The notes beneath the pieces were generated by a model. The model worked only from the letters and a program-made list of their open reading frames with translations, made no database searches and was not told the origin of the DNA. From NCBI GenBank assembly GCA_049585815.1, contig JBAVAR010000152.1, positions 1-64,000 on the forward strand: 64,000 bases of DNA, written 5' to 3'. Below are positions 59,443 through 64,000 of this stretch, in pieces; position 1 is the stretch's first letter, and every line of letters begins with the position of its first letter. A program made the position numbers and the translations under genes. This DNA is from DATLSM01 sp049585815 (GTDB taxonomy: Bacteria; Actinomycetota; Thermoleophilia; Solirubrobacterales; 70-9).

Positions 59443-61098
59443 CTAGCCGCAAACCTCCACCGGCCGGCTTGAATCGACGTGGACGTACCATGGCCGCGAC
59501 GATTCATCGCCGGGGATGCGCAGCAGCATCGCCGACCTCGAGGGAATGGCGCTAAGTGGCACCGGGTATTCGCCTTCCGTGAAGCGGCGCAGGCTCGGCG
59601 TCGCTTCTGTCCCCGGCGGCACCTCGATCCGGTTCACCCCCACCGCCAGCGGCGCCTCGACCGTGCCGTTAACGCCTCCAACCCTGTTGCAGGCCGGGCC
59701 GGCGGCGGCGGCGGGGCTGAAGCCGCCAACGTGGACGATGCCGGCAATCGATAGGGCATGCGTCAGCAGGATGTCGGCCTGCCGACGCCCCTGCGGCACG
59801 GCCCTTTCCAGTTCGCCCTGAGAGTAGGCCGGGCTGCCGAATTCTCTAATCGCTTCGAAGTACTTGGCGGCGTTGATGTCGATCAACGAGCCGGTTCCGG
59901 CGACTTCCGGAGTGAAGGCGAATTCCGGCGATACCGTCCGCCGAGCAATTTCCAGAGCGGCGGTATCAGAGCGGGTGAGGATCGTCTGTTCGGCGAAGAA
60001 TTCTCGCCCCTTGTGGAGGACGACGAGGTTGGGGGCGATCGCGAAAGCGGTGGCGAGGCCGCCAACGAGAAGTGTCCGTTTACCGAGCCGCGAGCCGCGC
60101 AGCAGGCCGGCGAGGATCATCAGGATGAAGATTGCGCTGACGTACTGGTAGCGGCTGGCGGTGGGTTCGCGGCCGGGAATCTCATTGAAGGCGGTGAGGA
60201 ACCAGGTCGCGATCGCCGCTGCGGCAGTCGGCCAGACGATCGGGTCGACCCGCTTGCGGCGGTAAATCAGGAGCCCGACGGCGGCGATCAAGGCTATGAG
60301 GATGGTCCGACCCCAGACCGGTTCGGCGGAGAGTGTCGCGGGTTCGGTTCCAAGGCCGGAAAGGGCCCCGACGCCGACCGCGATCGTTTCGGCGACATAG
60401 CGTGGGGAAGCGAGCAGATTCTGGAGGGTGAAGTGAGTCTCGGCGTTGTGGCCCCAGCCGATCCACCAAAGTGCATACAGAGCGACGGGAACGGCGACGG
60501 TAAAGGCGCGCTCGCGCCAGCTCTGGCGCGGGCCAAGCATAATCGCGACAGCGCCGGCGACCGCGAAAGCGATGCCGAGGCTGGAGAAGCCGAAGCAGAG
60601 CAGCAGGGCGACACAGGCGATGACGTCGCCACGGCGGTCGCAGCGCTCAAGGGCAAGAAGCATCACCAATCCGAAAAGCATCGAACCGACGAAGCTGATC
60701 TCGAAGGTCCAGAGCAACACCTCATAGGCGGGGCCGAGAAAGAGGACGAGGGTCGCCGCAAAGAGTGCCGGCCAGCTACCGATCCGCCGCTCGACATAGA
60801 GATAGAGCACCACCGAGGTCGCCAGCAGCGCAATCGTCAGGAGCACGAATTCAGGCATCGCCGAGGTCATTCCAAAGATCCGCAAAAAGAGCTGTGTGAT
60901 CAGCACTGGGATCACTACGATGTGCTCGTTGTGAGGTTCGAAGACCGCGCTGGCGGTGAGGTGCCGCCGGTTCATCAAGAACTCCCACGAGTCGGCGAAG
61001 AAGGTCAGGTGGCGGACCAGTACAAGGGTCACCACAGCTGCGATAAGGAGCGCTGCACCGAGCAGTAGCCGCGGCGCGATTCGGGTCGCTCGCTCCAT
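59443..61098 (-). CDS. Large polytopic membrane protein (GT-C-like) with exported C-terminal domain
   Basis: 551 residues. About ten helices; the first loop has 'FFADSWEFLMNRRHLTASAVFEPHNEHIVVIPVLI', where the acidic and His residues after helix 1 recall GT-C polyprenyl-linked glycosyltransferases. After the last helix (~residue 370) some 180 residues are non-membrane, ending in 'RPWYVHVDSSRPVEVCG'. ATG 61098 overlaps the upstream TGA (TGATG), so it is translated together with the next membrane protein. The family is not certain. Confidence 0.68.
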   Translation of the reverse strand: MERATRIAPRLLLGAALLIAAVVTLVLVRHLTFFADSWEFLMNRRHLTASAVFEPHNEHIVVIPVLITQLFLRIFGMTSAMPEFVLLTIALLATSVVLYLYVERRIGSWPALFAATLVLFLGPAYEVLLWTFEISFVGSMLFGLVMLLALERCDRRGDVIACVALLLCFGFSSLGIAFAVAGAVAIMLGPRQSWRERAFTVAVPVALYALWWIGWGHNAETHFTLQNLLASPRYVAETIAVGVGALSGLGTEPATLSAEPVWGRTILIALIAAVGLLIYRRKRVDPIVWPTAAAAIATWFLTAFNEIPGREPTASRYQYVSAIFILMILAGLLRGSRLGKRTLLVGGLATAFAIAPNLVVLHKGREFFAEQTILTRSDTAALEIARRTVSPEFAFTPEVAGTGSLIDINAAKYFEAIREFGSPAYSQGELERAVPQGRRQADILLTHALSIAGIVHVGGFSPAAAAGPACNRVGGVNGTVEAPLAVGVNRIEVPPGTEATPSLRRFTEGEYPVPLSAIPSRSAMLLRIPGDESSRPWYVHVDSSRPVEVCG

Positions 61099-62816
61099 CA
61101 ACACGCGGCAGTGTATTCACCCTCCGCGGTCACCCAGGGGGTCCGCAGGGAGATCCAGCAAAAGCCGGCCAGGGCCAGCGCGGCGAGGGTTGCAGCGACC
61201 GCAGAGTAGGAGGTTCCCGGCGGCGGAGTCACCACCGGTGTGTAGAGGGCGAGGACGAACAGCCCGTTGGCAGCGACAAGGATGGTGGCAAAGCAGGGAA
61301 GGCTCGCGTAGGCGCCCGCAACGCACACACAGATCGCCAACAGTGGCACCGCCAGCGTTCCCTGATGGATGACCGTCTCGGAGATCGGGTTGCCGAACAT
61401 CACCAATGCCCAGAACAGGCAGACCGCGAGGCAGAGCCCGGCGCCGGTGAGCGCGAAGGCCCACTCCGGGCCGCGCTCGCCGCCGCGGTCGAGCAGCGAT
61501 CGCAGCGCCATCGCCAGCAGGCCGAGGAGCAGGAAGCCAAGGCAGGGGAGCAGCGCGTAAAAGCGCATGATTCGAAGGGTTTCCAGGGCTTCGCCGAGAT
61601 GACCTTCGCCGATCTCCTCGGCCGCATTGCTGATCCCGCCGCTGACTTCGCCCGCTCCGACCATCGTCGTCAGGTTGTGCCACTTGTTTTCAAGCGAGCC
61701 GCTCAGTCCTTCTTTGCGGTAGCCGTCGAGGATCGTCTGCAGCGATCCACGTTTGTCGATTTCGAGGGAGCCGCCCAGCTGCCACTTGATCAAACGGTTG
61801 CCGGGCGGATCGGCAAAGCGCTGATAGGCCGACCAGGGGGCAAGCAGCAGCAGTGCGGCTGCCAGGGCGAGGGCGATCCAGCGCCAGTCGGGCAGCGCCC
61901 GTAGGGCGGCGAAGATGAGCAGCGGGATCAGCAGGAAGACGCTCGAACCGTGGCAGAGCATGGCCAGCGCACAGAGGGCTGCGAACAGCGCCCCCACCCG
62001 GGGATCGCGTGTCCAGCGCCTCCACTCTGGCGAGAAGACGATCGCAGCGGCCGCCAAGAGGAAGGCGGCGGCGATCAGCTTCGGCCAGACGAAGAAACCG
62101 TGGATGATCGCGATGTCGCTGACCATCGCCGCGACCAGCACGAGGCCGGCGCCGCGACGACTCATGCGGGCGGCGCGCAGCAGGGCCCAGACCGCAGGCA
62201 CCCAGAGCTGCTGGAGGGCGACGGCGAGCAACTGGTAGTGAAGCGAGCGACCATCCCAACCGAACGGCCGCAGCGCCAGGGTATAGGCGATCTGCAGCGG
62301 CGGGCGGTCACTCGCGAGCCAGTCGCCAGGGAACTGCGGCGGGGGGCCTGCGTGCCCGTGCTGGTAGAACCATTCGGCGAAGAAACGGGGGATCTCGCTG
62401 TCAGTCGGCAGCATATGGGAGAAGCGATGGCTCGCCAGTTCGAGCACTTCGAGGCTGCTGCCATGGAGGAAGCCGAGGAACACGACAAAGAAGCTGGCCA
62501 GCACCCAGAGCGAAAATGGGGTCGCCAACTCCCGCAGCGCGGTGCGACCACGTCCCTCAAACCAAAGCGAAACGATTGCCGCCGCGGCGCCAAAGACCAC
62601 CAGGTAGGCGAGCGTTTTGCCGATCAGCGGCTCGGCGTAAAAGCCCCAGAAGACCAGCATCGCCGCCGTCCCTGAAGCAGTCAGAGCGAGGCCGACCAGG
62701 AGCACCGGCGAGCGTATCCCACGGGCCGCGCCGAACAGCGCGGCGGCAATCGCCGGCAGGGCGATCAGGGCCAGCTCCTCGAGGAGGATCAGGCCGATTT
62801 CGAGATTGAAATCCAC
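61098..62816 (-). CDS. Large polytopic membrane protein (glycan-locus, GT-C-like)
   Basis: 572 residues with 13 or so helices. 'HRFSHMLPTDSEIPRFFAEWFYQHGHAGPPPQFPGDWLASDRPPLQIAYTLALRPF' is a long external loop after helix 4 with a 'DSEIP' acidic patch and 'DRPPLQ', resembling the first loop of bacterial GT-C enzymes. A second soluble part near residues 355-410 has Lys/Glu-rich helices. It forms a translationally overlapping pair with the 551-residue protein. Likely acts on a lipid-linked sugar; family assignment is by architecture only. Confidence 0.68.
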   Translation of the reverse strand: MDFNLEIGLILLEELALIALPAIAAALFGAARGIRSPVLLVGLALTASGTAAMLVFWGFYAEPLIGKTLAYLVVFGAAAAIVSLWFEGRGRTALRELATPFSLWVLASFFVVFLGFLHGSSLEVLELASHRFSHMLPTDSEIPRFFAEWFYQHGHAGPPPQFPGDWLASDRPPLQIAYTLALRPFGWDGRSLHYQLLAVALQQLWVPAVWALLRAARMSRRGAGLVLVAAMVSDIAIIHGFFVWPKLIAAAFLLAAAAIVFSPEWRRWTRDPRVGALFAALCALAMLCHGSSVFLLIPLLIFAALRALPDWRWIALALAAALLLLAPWSAYQRFADPPGNRLIKWQLGGSLEIDKRGSLQTILDGYRKEGLSGSLENKWHNLTTMVGAGEVSGGISNAAEEIGEGHLGEALETLRIMRFYALLPCLGFLLLGLLAMALRSLLDRGGERGPEWAFALTGAGLCLAVCLFWALVMFGNPISETVIHQGTLAVPLLAICVCVAGAYASLPCFATILVAANGLFVLALYTPVVTPPPGTSYSAVAATLAALALAGFCWISLRTPWVTAEGEYTAAC

Positions 62817-62912
62817 CTAATCCCGCATCCATTGCCCCGGCCGCATTGCCGGAGCAGGTTGCCATACGCTGCACACCACCGCTCGGGAATGCTCTCGGTA
62901 AACTGCCGGGCT

Positions 62913-63881
62913 ATGTCCGAGCAGGCCACCTCGGCGGCCCCGGCAGGGGAGTCGGACCAAAGCGAGCGGGTCTACGGTGCCGATTATTACGCCCACTACT
63001 GGGGCGGCGGCCCCTATGAGCGCAACGATCGCTGGCTGCACTTCTTCGGTGAGATCGCCGACGGTTTGATCCGCGACTTCCACCCAGCCACCGTTCTCGA
63101 CGCCGGCTGCGCGATGGGGTTTCTGGTTGAGCAGCTGCGCAAAAGGGGGGTCGACGCGAGCGGCTTTGACATCTCCGAGTACGCGATCTCCCTGGTCGAG
63201 GGGGCAACGGCCCCCTACTGTCAAATCGGCTCGCTGACCGATCCGATCGAGGGCCGTTACGACCTGATCACCTGCATTGAGGTGCTCGAGCACCTGCCGC
63301 CCGAGCAAGCCGACACGGCGGTCGCCAACCTCTGTTCGGCGACCGACCTAATCGTGATGTCGAGCACGCCGGGGGACTACGGCGAGCCGACCCACCTCAA
63401 CGTGATGCAGCCCGAGGACTGGGCCGCGAAGTTCGCCCAAAATGGGTTCTTTCGCGACCTCGACCGCGACCTCAGCTACCTCTCGCGCTGGACCGCCGTC
63501 TACATCCGCCGTGAGGAGCTCCAGGCCGAGACGGTCCGCCGCTATGACCGCGGGTGGTGGAGATTGCGCCGCGAGGTCGGCGAGGTGCGCGAATCCCTGC
63601 TCGCGGCTCAGGCCGCGCTCGAGGCCGAGCGCCAGAGACCGGCGCCCTCCGAGCATGCGCCGGAGACAAACGAAAAGATCGCCGACCAGCAGCGGGAAAT
63701 CCTGCGCCTCCGCGACCTCCTGATCGGCAAGGATCGCGAACTCGGCGCCGCCAAGGGGCAGCTCGCGGTGGTCGAGGACAATGCACTTCGGGTCTCCGCG
63801 CTGAAGAAACGGGTGGCGAAAGTACCCGGGATGGGACCGTTGCTGGACGTCCTTTTGCGGCTTGTCCGTGGCCGCACCTAG
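62913..63881 (+). CDS. SAM-dependent methyltransferase with C-terminal coiled coil
   Basis: 322 residues. Methyltransferase core at ~20-205: 'YYAHYWGGGPYERNDRWLHFFGEIAD', motif I 'VLDAGCAMGF' (61-70), 'YDLITCIEVLEHLPPEQADTAVANL'. From ~215 to 300 it is helical with heptads ('REVGEVRESLLAAQAALEAE', then 'IADQQREILRLRDLLIGKDRELGAAKGQLAVVEDN'), and it ends in a basic amphipathic helix. The plan (methyltransferase plus coiled coil and basic tail) recalls WbdD of E. coli, which caps O-antigen and sets its length, but there is no kinase domain. ATG 62913. Confidence 0.85.
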   Translation: MSEQATSAAPAGESDQSERVYGADYYAHYWGGGPYERNDRWLHFFGEIADGLIRDFHPATVLDAGCAMGFLVEQLRKRGVDASGFDISEYAISLVEGATAPYCQIGSLTDPIEGRYDLITCIEVLEHLPPEQADTAVANLCSATDLIVMSSTPGDYGEPTHLNVMQPEDWAAKFAQNGFFRDLDRDLSYLSRWTAVYIRREELQAETVRRYDRGWWRLRREVGEVRESLLAAQAALEAERQRPAPSEHAPETNEKIADQQREILRLRDLLIGKDRELGAAKGQLAVVEDNALRVSALKKRVAKVPGMGPLLDVLLRLVRGRT

Positions 63882-64000
63882 AAGTCATCGTGCCGCGCTT
63901 TTCGATCCTCACTCCGGTCTATGAGACTCCGGCGCGGGTTCTGCGCAAGATGTTGCGCTCGGTGGCAAACCAGAGTTCGCCTGACTGGGAGCACTGCTTG
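63869..64000 (+). CDS. Glycosyltransferase family 2, N-terminus only (runs off the window)
   Basis: 44 codons are visible. 'LSILTPVYETPARVLRKMLRSVANQ' and the final 'WEHCL' are the first strand and helix of a GT-A domain. GTG 63869 is taken as the start; it overlaps the methyltransferase stop by 13 bases. The catalytic DxD region lies beyond the window edge. The gene continues the polysaccharide locus to the right. Confidence 0.7.

Noticed and set aside
1..64000. Insertion sequences, prophage genes, CRISPR arrays, integrase or att sites
   Set aside because: No transposase, integrase, phage structural or Cas-like proteins are seen among the translated genes, and no regularly spaced direct repeats were noticed by eye.

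Overview
This window comes from a high-GC chromosome. GTG and TTG starts are common, four-base ATGA/GTGA gene overlaps are frequent, the groESL operon carries a CIRCE element, and there is a DUF4389 protein, an Lhr helicase, a 7Fe ferredoxin and an Mrp ATPase. Together these suggest an actinobacterium, and the flavour (DUF4389, Vps62-type and PQQ-propeller proteins, EGxE membrane proteins) is most like Thermoleophilia/Solirubrobacterales. That placement is inference from gene content; there is no rRNA or tRNA gene here to fix it, and I see no insertion sequence, prophage or CRISPR array.

Region 1 (1-14.5 kb) is a mixed housekeeping and accessory stretch. A leftward operon encodes two small membrane proteins, a metallo-beta-lactamase-fold hydrolase and a membrane-anchored PQQ-type propeller. 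A Vps62-type secreted domain fused to a polytopic membrane domain, a phosphodiester glycosidase, a metallophosphoesterase, a DHA2 drug-efflux pump and a TetR regulator follow. Next comes a probable carotenoid-modifying pair: a spheroidene-monooxygenase-like protein and a carotenoid cleavage oxygenase, flanked by TetR and PadR regulators.

Region 2 (14.5-35.4 kb) holds an ECF41-type sigma factor next to its usual partner, an AhpD/carboxymuconolactone decarboxylase protein, both with promoters fitting the ECF41 consensus. It also holds glutamate decarboxylase, an aquaporin / EGxE membrane protein operon beside two divergent K+ channels, an FMN hydroxyacid oxidase, cyclophilin, Mrp, ferredoxin, groESL with CIRCE, and a run of small stress-type genes (AraC, VOC, cupin, YCII, DHFR-like). 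That run includes a broken DJ-1/PfpI remnant.

Region 3 (35.4-40 kb) is a Crp/Fnr regulator and a 1,502-residue Lhr helicase.

Region 4 (40-64 kb, running off the right edge) is a large cell-surface polysaccharide locus. It contains a secreted glycoside hydrolase, a Ser/Gly-rich surface protein, an O-antigen ligase/polymerase-like protein, an initiating polyprenyl-phosphate sugar transferase, many GT2/GT4 glycosyltransferases, the complete dTDP-L-rhamnose pathway (rfbA-D-B-C), an ABC exporter with a C-terminal extension on its ATPase, two large polytopic membrane proteins, and methyltransferases, one with a coiled-coil tail. The likely job is synthesis, capping and export of a rhamnose-containing glycan. 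The most interesting points are the methyltransferase/coiled-coil/exporter set, which resembles a chain-terminating ruler, and two genes that lack any ordinary start codon (the exporter ATPase, probably ATA, and a YrhK-like gene that follows a UAG in the same frame).
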